Assembly (NCBI RefSeq): GCF_024756275.1
Contig: NZ_JANUGQ010000006.1
Coordinates: 1-64,000, forward strand
Length of the DNA stretch: 64,000 bases
Source: Streptomyces pyxinae
GTDB taxonomy: Bacteria > Actinomycetota > Actinomycetes > Streptomycetales > Streptomycetaceae
Direction of reading: 5' to 3'
Shown one piece after another: positions 52,662 through 61,834 of the stretch. The notes under the pieces are model-generated. The model saw only the letters and a list, made by a program, of their open reading frames with translations, was not told the origin of the DNA and made no database searches. Made by a program: the position numbers and the translations under genes. Each line of letters begins with the position of its first letter. Position 1 is the stretch's first letter.

Positions 52662-53476
52662 AGCTTCTCCATCTGGTCTCTGATGAACTCCGCGCTGGCG
52701 CGAGCCGATAGCGCCTCCTCCGACAAGTCATGGTAGGCGCGAACGGCCGTCCGAACCTTGTCCAAGTCCTGAATGATGGCTGCCGTCTCGTACGCCTCGA
52801 CACAGATCACGGTTTCGTGTGTCGAGGTAGTCAGGATGCTGATGGGATTGTCCATCAGCGTGTGGGCGGGCGCGTCCAGTGGCAGGACATGAAGCCTGAC
52901 CGTGGGCCGCTGGGCATGGGTCAACAGCGCGGCAAGTTGTTCGCGCATCACATCGTGCTCAACAGGGCGGCGCAGAAGCGTCGATGCGCAGAGCACCATC
53001 CGGACGTCGGGGGGTGCGGCTCGACGGAAGACCTCCTGGCGATCCACCCTCGCCGCCGTCAGTCGGGCAACCTCGGTGGCACTGGCCAACCGGTCCCACT
53101 TGCGGATCAGGCTGTGGGCGTACCGGCTCGTCTGCAGCAGACCCGGCACCATGCACGGTGACCACTCCCAGATCGCCTCCGCGTTCCGCTCCAGCAGCAT
53201 CCGTCGTTGAAAGAGCACCGGAAAGCTCGCGGCAACACTGGCTTCGTACAGCCGCTTGTACACCCCGTCCGTGTTGAAGATCCGGTCGAGCAGGGCCGGC
53301 AGGCCGTCCGGGATCGGATACCTCCCGGACTCGACCCGGCTGATGGTCGACGAGGACATGTGAACCATGCGCGCCACATCGGCCTGCGTGAGCCGACGCT
53401 CGGGGTACAACTCACGATCCTGCTTGAGCCGCTCAGCAAAAGCCATCAGCGGATCGTCCACGCGTTCCACGTCCAT
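52658..53476 (-). CDS. XRE-family regulator with DUF5753 (WhiJ type)
   Basis: 272 aa from the ATG at 53476, preceded by AAGGGGG. The HTH is RRLTQADVARMVHMSSSTISRVESGRYPI. The DUF5753 part shows MVPGLLQTSRYAHSLIRKWD, LTAARVDRQEVF, ASTLLRRPVEHDVMREQL, LHVLPLDAPAHTLMDNPI and EAYETAAIIQDLDKV. It is translationally coupled to a DUF397 gene and lies 180 bases from divergent genes that include an RsbW-like ATPase. This is the gene set of WhiJ/AbaA paralogous clusters in Streptomyces. Confidence 0.86.
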   Translation of the reverse strand: MDVERVDDPLMAFAERLKQDRELYPERRLTQADVARMVHMSSSTISRVESGRYPIPDGLPALLDRIFNTDGVYKRLYEASVAASFPVLFQRRMLLERNAEAIWEWSPCMVPGLLQTSRYAHSLIRKWDRLASATEVARLTAARVDRQEVFRRAAPPDVRMVLCASTLLRRPVEHDVMREQLAALLTHAQRPTVRLHVLPLDAPAHTLMDNPISILTTSTHETVICVEAYETAAIIQDLDKVRTAVRAYHDLSEEALSARASAEFIRDQMEKL

Positions 53477-53656
53477 TTTGCCCCCTTCTCGCGAGGATGC
53501 ACACGACTGGCAGCCGGAACGTCTCCGCAGGTGACAACACCCCTGCATATGCCGGGGAATTCACCGTGCAGGTTGCGGCGTGCGCACCTTCAGATGCTGG
53601 GCCACGGAACCGACTCTCTTCCTGTGCAACGAGTTTCCGACAGGAAGGTCTCGACC

Positions 53657-54034
53657 ATGAGCGTTTTCATGCGGCGCGGGCGCCCGTCTCCGTCGCCGCC
53701 TCCGTCCGTGCCGCTACCGCCGGGCACCCGCGTACCGGTCCCGGACGAAGTCCTGAAGGCGTACGCGGCCGGCACCTTCACCTTCCCGACGCCGGTCACC
53801 ACGGTCCCCGACCACGCCACGCCGAAAGCCGTCGAGGCCGGGCTCCGCCGGAGGAGGACGGACCGTGCGCAGGAACTGGACCCCGTCGCCGGGTCCGAGT
53901 GCGAGGTCTGCACGACAGCCGGCGAGTACCGACACCAGGCTTACGGGGCGCGCGAGTTCACCGGCGTGGAGGCGCAGCACGAGGTCGTCCGGCAGCACCC
54001 GCGCCGGCGGCGTACGGACGGGGGCCGGTCATGA
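53657..54034 (+). CDS. Hypothetical protein in the WhiJ-type cluster
   Basis: 125 aa from the ATG at 53657, with AGGAAGG upstream. The first 30 residues are Pro/Ser/Arg-rich; then PVPDEVLKAYAAGTFTFPTP and a short basic helix. It has two cysteines in SECEVCTTAGEY, perhaps a metal or disulfide pair. No family is recognised. It is divergent from the XRE gene and its stop overlaps the next start (ATGA). Confidence 0.55.
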   Translation: MSVFMRRGRPSPSPPPSVPLPPGTRVPVPDEVLKAYAAGTFTFPTPVTTVPDHATPKAVEAGLRRRRTDRAQELDPVAGSECEVCTTAGEYRHQAYGAREFTGVEAQHEVVRQHPRRRRTDGGRS

Positions 54035-54570
54035 ACCGAAGGGGTCGGCCGCGTCTGCCGCTGCGTCCGGTGAAAGTGGGCGAGGTGCTGTTCGACCGGG
54101 CCCGGGAGGCTGCCGGGCGCGTCGCGGAAGTCACGGCGGACAGGGTCACGTTGGTACGGCCGGGCCGGCAACCGTGGACGGCGGAGCGAGCCAGGACGCG
54201 CCCGGCCACGGAGGCCGAGGTGCGGCAGCTCGCCGCCGTCGCCGCACACACCGCCGCCGGAGCCGGTGACGGCCGACCGGTGCAGCGGCGAAGCTCCGGG
54301 ACGGCGAACGCCCCGGCCTCGCGGCGCAGGAACTCCCGGATGCCCGAGCGACCCGACCCGGAGGCCGGAGAGGTGTGGTTCGACCAGCGGAAAGGCCAGG
54401 CCGGCCGGGTGCTTGCCGTCCGGCCGGGTGCCGAGCAAGTGACGCTCGTACGTCCCGGAGGCCACCCCTGGTTCGCGGCCTTCGCACAGCTGCGGCGGCC
54501 CACCGCGCACGAGGAGCGGCAGCTCGCCGCCCTCGCCCGGCTGCATCGGCAGGCCGTCCGTGACCGGTGA
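54031..54570 (+). CDS. Hypothetical protein with an internal duplication
   Basis: 179 aa from the ATG at 54031, coupled to the upstream gene. It contains the same module twice: VGEVLFDRAREAAGRVAEV, VTLVRPGRQPWTAE, ATEAEVRQLAAVAAH in the first half; AGEVWFDQRKGQAGRVLAV, VTLVRPGGHPWFAAF, HEERQLAALARLH in the second. Each is a short beta-rich unit plus a helix. Arg/Ser-rich linker between. The family is unknown to me; comparable single-module proteins occur near DUF397 genes. No signal peptide or membrane segment. Confidence 0.6.
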   Translation: MNRRGRPRLPLRPVKVGEVLFDRAREAAGRVAEVTADRVTLVRPGRQPWTAERARTRPATEAEVRQLAAVAAHTAAGAGDGRPVQRRSSGTANAPASRRRNSRMPERPDPEAGEVWFDQRKGQAGRVLAVRPGAEQVTLVRPGGHPWFAAFAQLRRPTAHEERQLAALARLHRQAVRDR

Positions 54571-54655
54571 CGGCCCCGGGTGGCGGGCACTGACGGCGGT
54601 CGTCGCCGCCACGGCCACGCTGCTGCTCACCTGGACCGTGCTCGGCCGGCTCTGA
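54560..54655 (+). CDS. Possible 31-aa membrane peptide
   Basis: A GTG at 54560 overlaps the end of the previous gene and opens 31 codons. Most of it is one hydrophobic helix (ALTAVVAATATLLLTWTVL). No clear ribosome-binding site is seen beyond the coupling with the upstream gene. It fits a small single-pass protein but could be chance. Confidence 0.35.
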   Translation: MTGDGPGWRALTAVVAATATLLLTWTVLGRL

Positions 54656-54824
54656 CCCACGTCGAGGCCAGGGCGTAAGCCGCGCGGGCCTTGACCGGAC
54701 CCGTCGAGAGCCCGAGGCCTGTACGCCACCCGCCGGGGCCGCGCCCGTACCGGGAGTCAGCCACCCGCATCGGCGCCGCAGTGCGGCGATGCCCACACCA
54801 CCGTCAAAGTCAAAGGAGACGACG

Positions 54825-55238
54825 ATGGCTCAACCCTCACCGGGGGAATCCGCGCAGCCAGCCTGCCGCCCCGGCTACGGCGGTACCCTGCCGCCCGCCC
54901 CCGGAAGCGCGGCCACCGCCCGGAGTCTGGTCCGTGTCGCGCTCGCCACCTGGGCCCTGGAGGAACTGGCCGACCCCACCGCGCTGATCGTCTCGGAGCT
55001 GATGTCCAACGCCGTGCGGCACGCACGGTGCGACGACATCGCGGTGGCCATCGACCGTACCGGACGGCGGACCGTCCGGGTGGCGGTCACCGACTCCTCC
55101 GGCGTACTTCCCGTGCCGCGCGCATCGGGCCACGACGACGAGACCGGACGCGGACTGGCCCTCGTGTCGGCGCTCGCGCAGTCGTGGGGGATCGAGGAAC
55201 ACCACCGGGGAAAGACCGTCTGGGCGGTGGTCCGGTGA
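54825..55238 (+). CDS. RsbW/AbaA-like ATP-binding protein
   Basis: 137 aa from the ATG at 54825, with AAAGGAG upstream. It has the GHKL ATPase core of anti-sigma-factor kinases: LIVSELMSNAVRHA (N box), VAVTDSSGVLP (G1) and DETGRGLALVSALAQSWGIE (G2). It lacks the dimerisation helix pattern of a histidine kinase. In WhiJ/AbaA clusters of Streptomyces such a protein accompanies the XRE and DUF397 genes and may bind or phosphorylate a partner. Its target is unknown. Confidence 0.83.
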   Translation: MAQPSPGESAQPACRPGYGGTLPPAPGSAATARSLVRVALATWALEELADPTALIVSELMSNAVRHARCDDIAVAIDRTGRRTVRVAVTDSSGVLPVPRASGHDDETGRGLALVSALAQSWGIEEHHRGKTVWAVVR

Positions 55239-55278
55239 CCCCCGCCCCACGACAGGGGCGCCGATCGGCACGTACCCG

Positions 55279-55635
55279 TCACAGCCCCGGGCCCACCAGG
55301 CCGCCGAGGAGGCCGAGGGCGGCGGGGAGGGTGAGGGTGGCGAGGGCGGCGGTGGGGTGGCGGGGGCGGAGGCGTTCGGTGAGGGCGGCGGTGACCAGGC
55401 CGAAGGTGGCGGCGAAGAGGGCGATGTCGGTGGGGTGGAGGGTGTCCCAGCCGTGGACGAGGAGCTGGACGATCACCATGGGACCGGCGAAGTAGCCGGC
55501 CGCCGAGAGCCACTCGCCCCCGCTCACCGTGCGGCGCGGAGAGGTCTTCCGTACCGACCGGCGGATCAGGACGGCGATCAGGACGATCTCCAGCAGGGTG
55601 GCCACGGCGAAGGTGACCTGGAAGAGGAGCCGCAC
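55279..55635 (-). CDS. Small membrane protein downstream of fbiC
   Basis: 118 aa, with four hydrophobic segments (LFQVTFAVATLLEIVLIAVLI, AAGYFAGPMVIVQLLV, HPTDIALFAATFGLVTAAL, and ALATLTLPAALGLLGGLVG). It begins 27 bases after fbiC on the same strand and is probably cotranscribed. No family is recognised. Confidence 0.6.
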   Translation of the reverse strand: MRLLFQVTFAVATLLEIVLIAVLIRRSVRKTSPRRTVSGGEWLSAAGYFAGPMVIVQLLVHGWDTLHPTDIALFAATFGLVTAALTERLRPRHPTAALATLTLPAALGLLGGLVGPGL

Positions 55636-55662
55636 GGCTGCCGGTGTTCCTTTCGGGCGGGC

Positions 55663-58272
55663 TCAGTCGGTGAGGACGGGGAGCAGGCGGGGGAGGTGGC
55701 CGTCGGAGGCGGTGGCGGCCCGGCGGCGTTCCTCGGGGACCTCGCCGTAGAGGGTGGTGCGGGGGCGGGCGGGGCGGCCCGCGGCGGCGGCGATGGCGGT
55801 GAGGTCGCGTACGGACTTGTACGAGCCGTAGGAGGAGCCGGCCATCCGGGAGATGGTCTCCTCCATGAGGGTGCCGCCCAGGTCGTTGGCGCCGGAGCGG
55901 AGCATCTCGGCGGCGCCCTCCGCGCCGAGCTTCACCCAGCTGGTCTGGATGTTGGTGATGTGCGGGTGCAGGAGGAGCCGGGCCATGGCGGTGACGGCGC
56001 GGTTGTCGCGGGTGGTGGGGCCCGGGCGGGCGATGCCGGCCAGATAGACCGGGGCGTTGGTGTGGATGAAGGGGAGGGTGACGAACTCCGTGAAGCCGCC
56101 GGTCTCCTGCTGGAGGGCGGCCAGTGTGCGGAAGTGGCCCAGCCAGTGGCGGGGCTGGTCGACATGGCCGTACATCATCGTGGAGCTGGACCGCAGGCCC
56201 ACCTGGTGGGCGGTCCTGATGACCTCGGTCCAGGTGGCGGCGGGCAGCTTGCCCTTGGTGAGGATCCAGCGCACCTCGTCGTCCAGGATCTCGGCGGCGG
56301 TGCCCGGGATGGAGTCGAGTCCGGCCTCCTGGGCGGCGGTCAGCCACTCGCGGATCGAGAGTCCGGTACGGCTGGCCCCGTTGACCACCTCCATGGGCGA
56401 GAAGGCGTGCACATGGATGCCGGGCACCCGGGCCTTCACCGCGCGGGCGATGTCGAAGTACGCGGTGCCGGGCAGGTCCGGGTGGATGCCGCCCTGCATG
56501 CACACCTCCACCGCGCCCACCTCCCACGCCTGCGCGGCCCGGTCCGCCACCTGGTCGAGCGAGAGGGTGTAGGCGTCGGCGTCGGTGCGGCGCTGGGCGA
56601 AGGCGCAGAACCGGCAGCCGGTGTAACAGACATTGGTGAAGTTGATGTTGCGGGTGACGATGTACGTGACGTCCTCGCCGACGACGGACTTGCGGAGGTC
56701 GTCCGCGACCCGGCAGAGCGCGTCCAGGGCCGGCCCGTCGGCGTGCAGCAGGGCCAGCGCCTCGGCGTCGGTGAGCCGGGTCGGGTCGTCGGCGGCGACG
56801 GCGAGGGCTCCGCGCACATCGGTGTCGATGCGCTCCGGGACCATCCCGGGCGCCGCCGCCTCGCGGAGCGCCGCCCAGTCGCCGTACACCGCGTCGAAGT
56901 CGGCGCGCCGGTCGTGGGTGCGGCCCTCGGTGTCGATGGTGCGGTGCAGATCGGTGCGGCCCGAGGGGGTGAAGCCCTCGTCCGGCTCCTGCCACGGCAG
57001 TCCCCCGGGCCGCGCGTCCGGCCGGGCGAGACCGGTCTCCGGGTCGGCCAGCGCCCGGACGTGCGGCAGCACCCGGGGGTCCAGCCACGGTTCACCCCGG
57101 GTGACGAACTCCGGGTAGACACAGAGCCGTTCGGCCAGCCGGAAACCTTCCGCCGCCGACCGCTCGGCCAGCAGGTCGATCTCCGGCCACGGGCGCTCGG
57201 GGTTCACATGGTCGGGGGTGAGTGGCGAGACCCCGCCCCAGTCGTCGATGCCCGCGCCGATCAGCCGCCCGTACTCCTCGTCCACCAGGTTCGGCGGGGC
57301 CTGGATGCAGCCGGACGGGCCCATGATGTGGCGGGCGACGGCGACGGTGGCCACCAGGTCGTCCAGCTCCGCGTCCGGCATGCCGCGCATCGCGGTGTCC
57401 GGCTTGGCGCGGAAGTTCTGGATGATCAGCTCCTGGATGCCGTGGTACGCCCGGGCCACCCGGCGCAGCGCGAACAGCGAGTCGGCGCGCTCCTCGTACG
57501 TCTCCCCGATACCGATCAGCAGCCCGCTGGTGAACGGCACCGAGGAACGCCCGGCGTCCTCCAGCACCCGCAGCCGGACGGCCGGTTCCTTGTCCGGGGA
57601 GCCGTGGTGCGGGCCGCCGGGCTCGCTCCACAGCCGCTCGGCGGTGGTCTCCAGCATCATCCCCATCGAGGGGGCGACCGGCTTCAGCCGCTGGAAGTCG
57701 GTCCAGGAGAGCACCCCCGGGTTGAGGTGGGGCAGCAGCCCGGTCTCCTCCAGGATGCGCACCGACATGGCCCGGACGTACGCCAGGGTGTCGTCGTAGC
57801 CGTGCGCGTCCAGCCACTCCCGGGCCTCCGGCCAGCGGTCCTCGGGCTTGTCGCCCAGCGTGATCAGGGCTTCCTTGCAGCCCAGTTCGGCGCCGCGCCG
57901 GGCGATGTCCAGCACCTCGTCGGGGGACATGAACATCCCGTGCCCGGCCCGGCGCAGCTTGCCGGGCACGGTGACGAAGGTGCAGTAGTGGCACCGGTCC
58001 CGGCAGAGCCGGGTGAGCGGGATGAACACACTCTTGGAGTACGTGATGACACCGGGCCGCCCGGCCGCCGCGAGCCCGGCGTCCCGCACCCGGGCCGCCG
58101 AGGCGGTGAGGTCCGCCAGGTCGTCCCCGCGCGCCTGGAGCAGCACGGCGGCCTCGGTGACGTCGAGCGCGACCCCGTCCCGCGCCCGCCGCAGCGCCCG
58201 GCGCATGGCGTTGGCGGTGGGCGGCGTGGTCGGCGCCGCCCCGGTGCTGTTGCCGTTTCCCGTGGTGGTCAT
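55663..58272 (-). CDS. fbiC: FO synthase (bifunctional CofG/CofH), F420 biosynthesis
   Basis: 869 aa from the ATG at 58272. It builds the deazaflavin ring FO of coenzyme F420 from tyrosine and a ribityl-aminouracil. It has two radical-SAM halves. The CofG half has the iron-sulfur site Cys90-x3-Cys94-x2-Cys97 (CRDRCHYC). The CofH half has Cys549-x3-Cys553-x2-Cys556 (CYTGCRFC) and the [10 protein letters not shown] and MMYGHVD segments. Both catalytic modules are complete, and the length matches actinobacterial FbiC. The LLM oxidoreductase at 60897-61724 is a likely F420 user. Confidence 0.96.
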   Translation of the reverse strand: MTTTGNGNSTGAAPTTPPTANAMRRALRRARDGVALDVTEAAVLLQARGDDLADLTASAARVRDAGLAAAGRPGVITYSKSVFIPLTRLCRDRCHYCTFVTVPGKLRRAGHGMFMSPDEVLDIARRGAELGCKEALITLGDKPEDRWPEAREWLDAHGYDDTLAYVRAMSVRILEETGLLPHLNPGVLSWTDFQRLKPVAPSMGMMLETTAERLWSEPGGPHHGSPDKEPAVRLRVLEDAGRSSVPFTSGLLIGIGETYEERADSLFALRRVARAYHGIQELIIQNFRAKPDTAMRGMPDAELDDLVATVAVARHIMGPSGCIQAPPNLVDEEYGRLIGAGIDDWGGVSPLTPDHVNPERPWPEIDLLAERSAAEGFRLAERLCVYPEFVTRGEPWLDPRVLPHVRALADPETGLARPDARPGGLPWQEPDEGFTPSGRTDLHRTIDTEGRTHDRRADFDAVYGDWAALREAAAPGMVPERIDTDVRGALAVAADDPTRLTDAEALALLHADGPALDALCRVADDLRKSVVGEDVTYIVTRNINFTNVCYTGCRFCAFAQRRTDADAYTLSLDQVADRAAQAWEVGAVEVCMQGGIHPDLPGTAYFDIARAVKARVPGIHVHAFSPMEVVNGASRTGLSIREWLTAAQEAGLDSIPGTAAEILDDEVRWILTKGKLPAATWTEVIRTAHQVGLRSSSTMMYGHVDQPRHWLGHFRTLAALQQETGGFTEFVTLPFIHTNAPVYLAGIARPGPTTRDNRAVTAMARLLLHPHITNIQTSWVKLGAEGAAEMLRSGANDLGGTLMEETISRMAGSSYGSYKSVRDLTAIAAAAGRPARPRTTLYGEVPEERRRAATASDGHLPRLLPVLTD

Positions 58273-58454
58273 CCACCGAGCATACGAGCGCCCGGCCGAC
58301 GGCCCGGGCAGCGGGCGCGCACTCCCGCCACCCGTCCGGAACAGGCCGGATCGGACCGGGACGGGATGGGCCGGACCGGGCCGGGCGGGGACGAGCCGGA
58401 CCGGGGCCGGCCGGAAGCCCGGCCCCGGGCGCACGGCCCGCGGGACGCGACGGC

Positions 58455-60194
58455 TCAGTGCCGGGCGGCGGGGCCCGTGGTCGGGAGGTAGCGCGGGGCC
58501 CGCCAGGCGCGCAGCTCCCGCTCCACCGCACCGCCCAGCGACAGCAGCCGGACGTCCTGGTGGCCGCCGGCCGTCAGCAGCAGCCCGACCGGCAGCTCGC
58601 CCACGAAGCCGGCGGGCACCGAGAGCGACGGATACCCGGCCACGGCGGCGGGCGTGGAGGACGGGACGATGTCGTTGTCACCCCGGGCGCAGTCGGTCGT
58701 CCAGGCGGGCGGATTGGCCGGGGCGGCGATGGCGTCCAGCCGGTGGGCGGCCAGGGTCTCGTCGATCGAGCGCCGGGAGAGGTCCCGCAGCTCGGCGCGG
58801 GCCGCCCGGTACTCCGGATCGCTGGTGGGCGGCGCGGCGAGGGCCTGCTCGAAGAGTTCCTGTCCGGCGAAGCAGGTCCGTTCCGCCGGGTGGGAGCGGT
58901 TGAACTCGATGAGCCCCGCGAGGTTCCGGGGGCCCCGGCGGGTCGCCAGATAGGCGTCGATGTCCCGGTGGAACTCGCTGAGCAGCGCCGGGAATTCGAG
59001 CGCCGCCAGCCGGTCCTGGTAGGGCGGGGTCACCTCCACGACCTCGGCTCCGGCGTCCCGCAGCCGCCGCGCCGTGCCGGTCATCAGGGCGTCCACCTCC
59101 GGGCCGAGCGAGGGCAGCCGCCACAGCCCGATCCGCTTGCCGCGCAGCCCGGCCGAGGGTGTGGGGGCGTACGGAGCACCGGTACCGGGAACACCGTTGG
59201 CGGTCCGGCCCCGAGGATGCGTCCGGCCGCCGGGGTCGCTGATCACCGAGAGGGTCAGCGCGGTGTCGGTCACATTGCGTGCCATGGGCCCGGCGGTGTC
59301 CTGCTCGGCGGAGATGGGCACCACACCGGACTGGCTCACCAGCCCGAGGGAGGGCTTGAGGCCGACCACGCCGTTCATCCCGGCCGGGCACACGATGGAG
59401 CCGTCCGTCTCGGTGCCGATCGCCACCTGGGCCAGCGAGGCGGCGAGCGCGGCGGCCGAACCGGCCGACGACCCGCACGGGTTGCGGTCCAGCACATACG
59501 GGTTGTTGGTCTGGCCGCCCACCGCCGACCAGCCAGAAGTGGGCTTGGCGGCCCGGAAGTTCGCCCACTCGGAGAGATTGGTCTTGCCGAGGATCACCGC
59601 CCCCGCCTCCCGCAGCCGGGTGACCAGGACGGCGTCGGCGTCCGGCGGGCTCCCGGCGAGGGCCAGCGAGCCGGCCGTCGTCGGCATGGACCGGGTGTCC
59701 ACATTGTCCTTGAGCAGCACCGGGATGCCGTCGAGCGGTCCGAGGACGGCACCGCGCCGGTGCCTGGCGTCGCTGGCGGCGGCCTGGTGGAGCGCGGTCG
59801 GGTCGGTGCGGAGCACCGCGTGGAGCCGGGGGTCGATGCCCCTGATCCGGCCCAGATAGGTCCGGGTCAGCTCGGCCGAGGTCAGCGAGCCGCTCGCCAT
59901 CCGGGCCTGCAGCTCCGGTGTCGTCACGGTGTCGAGATCCACCCCCGGGAGCCGGGGCGCGACCCCCGGCCGGGACGGGGCCGCTGACGCGGGCGGCGTG
60001 GGCGCAGACGCGGACATGGCCCCCGACGCGGACGCGACCACCGGCGGAACCGCTCCGGCGGTCGTCCCATCCGCGTGAACGGCGGTTTCCGAAGCCCGGG
60101 GCCCGGCGGCTTCCGCGGCCGGCTGGGCCACCCCGGCCGGCAGGGTCCCGAGGACCAGAGCGGCGGTCAGGGTGGCAACGCTCCTCGTTTTCAT
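58455..60194 (-). CDS. Exported amidase (amidase signature family)
   Basis: 579 aa from the ATG at 60194. It has a signal peptide ([21 protein letters not shown]) followed by about 60 disordered Ala/Pro/Ser residues. The catalytic triad of the amidase signature family is visible: Lys in [10 protein letters not shown], the cis-Ser in [15 protein letters not shown], and the nucleophile Ser in [13 protein letters not shown]. It cleaves a carboxamide in an extracellular or cell-wall substrate. A tail [11 protein letters not shown] near the C-terminus is seen in secreted actinobacterial members. It stands alone. Confidence 0.87.
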   Translation of the reverse strand: MKTRSVATLTAALVLGTLPAGVAQPAAEAAGPRASETAVHADGTTAGAVPPVVASASGAMSASAPTPPASAAPSRPGVAPRLPGVDLDTVTTPELQARMASGSLTSAELTRTYLGRIRGIDPRLHAVLRTDPTALHQAAASDARHRRGAVLGPLDGIPVLLKDNVDTRSMPTTAGSLALAGSPPDADAVLVTRLREAGAVILGKTNLSEWANFRAAKPTSGWSAVGGQTNNPYVLDRNPCGSSAGSAAALAASLAQVAIGTETDGSIVCPAGMNGVVGLKPSLGLVSQSGVVPISAEQDTAGPMARNVTDTALTLSVISDPGGRTHPRGRTANGVPGTGAPYAPTPSAGLRGKRIGLWRLPSLGPEVDALMTGTARRLRDAGAEVVEVTPPYQDRLAALEFPALLSEFHRDIDAYLATRRGPRNLAGLIEFNRSHPAERTCFAGQELFEQALAAPPTSDPEYRAARAELRDLSRRSIDETLAAHRLDAIAAPANPPAWTTDCARGDNDIVPSSTPAAVAGYPSLSVPAGFVGELPVGLLLTAGGHQDVRLLSLGGAVERELRAWRAPRYLPTTGPAARH

Positions 60195-60424
60195 GGGGGT
60201 CAGCGCACTACACGCCCCCGGCCGGCGCAAGAGGGCCCTCCGGGACCGGTGAGCCCCCGGAGACCGGGGAATCCCCGGAGACTGGAGGGCCGCCGAGCAC
60301 CGGCGTAGGTGACGAGTCGTACTCCGTGGGCGGTGTGACCCGCCCGGTTCACGAGGAAACGCGGTCGTGGAGCACTCCGGGCATGGGGCAAGATCCTTCT
60401 GTTCGTCTTTGTCCCAGGAGATCC

Positions 60425-60865
60425 ATGCACCAGCGTCTGCCCCTGCTCACCGCCTGCCTCGCACTCGCCGCGCTCGGCGCCTCGGCCTGCGGCCCGTCCG
60501 GCGATCACGGCCCGGGCGCCCCGGTGACACCGGCCACCGCGTCCGCGCCGCCGTCCGCACCCGTGTCCGCGTCCGCCTCGGCCGCCCCGTCCGGCGGCCC
60601 GTCGGCGGGCTCCGCCGACGGGCACAAGCCGACCGGGCTGTCCGCCAAGCTCTACCTCAAGACGATCCGCGGACACTATCCGGATCTGGACCGCGTCAGC
60701 GACGACGCACTCGTCGCTCATGGCGACGCGCTCTGCGTCGCCCGCGGGCAGGCCCTCGTCGACCAGGCCCTGAAGACGAAGCAGGAGCTCGAACTGACCG
60801 GGAAGCAGGTTTCGCAGATCCTCGGCACCGCGCACGGCTACTGCGGCGAGAACGCGTTCGGGTGA
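60425..60865 (+). CDS. Lipoprotein, DUF732-like
   Basis: 146 aa from the ATG at 60425, preceded by CAGGAG. The signal sequence ends in ALGASAC, a degenerate lipobox with Cys about 22. A 40-residue Ala/Pro/Ser linker follows. The folded end (LYLKTIRGHYPDL, DDALVAHGDALCVARGQ, then GTAHGYCGENAFG) has two cysteines likely joined by a disulfide, in the manner of DUF732 secreted proteins. Function is unknown. It converges with the LLM oxidoreductase gene; their ends are 31 bases apart. Confidence 0.65.
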   Translation: MHQRLPLLTACLALAALGASACGPSGDHGPGAPVTPATASAPPSAPVSASASAAPSGGPSAGSADGHKPTGLSAKLYLKTIRGHYPDLDRVSDDALVAHGDALCVARGQALVDQALKTKQELELTGKQVSQILGTAHGYCGENAFG

Positions 60866-60896
60866 CGCCGGAGGACCTGACCGGGGCCCACCGGCC

Positions 60897-61724
60897 CTAG
60901 AGGTGCTCGGCGTACGCGTCCAGGGCGCGGAGCACCTCGTCGGCCCCGGCCGGCGGGAGCTGGAGCACCACCTCCCGGATCCCCAGGTCGGCCAGCCGGT
61001 CGAGCTTCTCGGCGCCGGGGCGCGGGACGAGCGGCAGGATGTGCAGCGCCTCCGGGTCGCGGCCGGCCGCCTCCCACTCCGACCGGAGCGCCGCGAGGTC
61101 CTCGGGCAGGCTGCCGCCGGCGATCGGCAGCCAGCCGTCGCCGACCTCCGTGATGTGCCGGAAGACGGTGGGGCCGGCGACCCCGCCGAACAGGATCCGG
61201 GGTGCCCCGCCGGCCGGCTTGGGGTACGCGTACGAGGCCCGGACCGAGCCGAACTCACCCTCGTACGCCGTGGGTTCGGCCGACCAGAGGGCGCGCATCA
61301 CATCGAAGTGCCGGCGCACCCGCTCCCGCCGGGTCTTCCACACGACCCCGTGGTCGGCGGCCTCCTCGCGGTTCCAGCCGTAGCCGACGCCGAAGGTGAA
61401 CCGGCCGCCGGAGAGGTGATCCAGGCTGGCCACCTGCTTGGCCAGGTGGATGGGGTCGTGCTGGGCGACCAGGGTGATCCCGGTGCCGAGCGTCAGCCGT
61501 TCGGTGACGGCGGCCGCCTGGGCGAGCGCCACGAACGGGTCGAGCGTACGGCCGTATTCCGGCGGCAGGTCGCCGCCCAATGGATAGGGGCTGGTGCGCT
61601 CGACGGGGATGTGGGTGTGCTCGGGGACGTAGAGCCCGGAGAAGCCCCGCTCCTCCAGCTCGCGCGCGAGCCGTACGGGGGTGATGGTCTCGTCGGTGAG
61701 GAACATCGAGGTGGCAATGCGCAT
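60897..61724 (-). CDS. F420-dependent LLM-class oxidoreductase
   Basis: 275 aa from the ATG at 61724. The luciferase-like TIM barrel has the markers RLARELEERGFSGLYVPEHTH, LTLGTGITLVAQHDPIHLAKQ, SGGRFTFGVGYGWNREE and RRERVRRHFDVMRALW, all of the F420 (rather than FMN) subgroup. It should transfer hydride from reduced F420 to an unknown substrate. fbiC, in the same region, supplies the cofactor, but such genes are dispersed in Streptomyces and no operon is shared. Confidence 0.87.
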   Translation of the reverse strand: MRIATSMFLTDETITPVRLARELEERGFSGLYVPEHTHIPVERTSPYPLGGDLPPEYGRTLDPFVALAQAAAVTERLTLGTGITLVAQHDPIHLAKQVASLDHLSGGRFTFGVGYGWNREEAADHGVVWKTRRERVRRHFDVMRALWSAEPTAYEGEFGSVRASYAYPKPAGGAPRILFGGVAGPTVFRHITEVGDGWLPIAGGSLPEDLAALRSEWEAAGRDPEALHILPLVPRPGAEKLDRLADLGIREVVLQLPPAGADEVLRALDAYAEHL

Positions 61725-61834
61725 ACCGCCAACGTACGTCCGGCGCGGAGTGTTCGGTGCCGTAACGCGAGGGTTTCGCCGCCAGTTGGCGAGGAGTTGA
61801 CCCCTGACGGTCGCCATGGGCGGAGAGTGGGTCC

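Noticed and set aside
55357..58491. A 1044-codon frame antisense to fbiC
   Set aside because: fbiC has both radical-SAM sites intact; the antisense frame is a shadow created by GC-rich codon positions.
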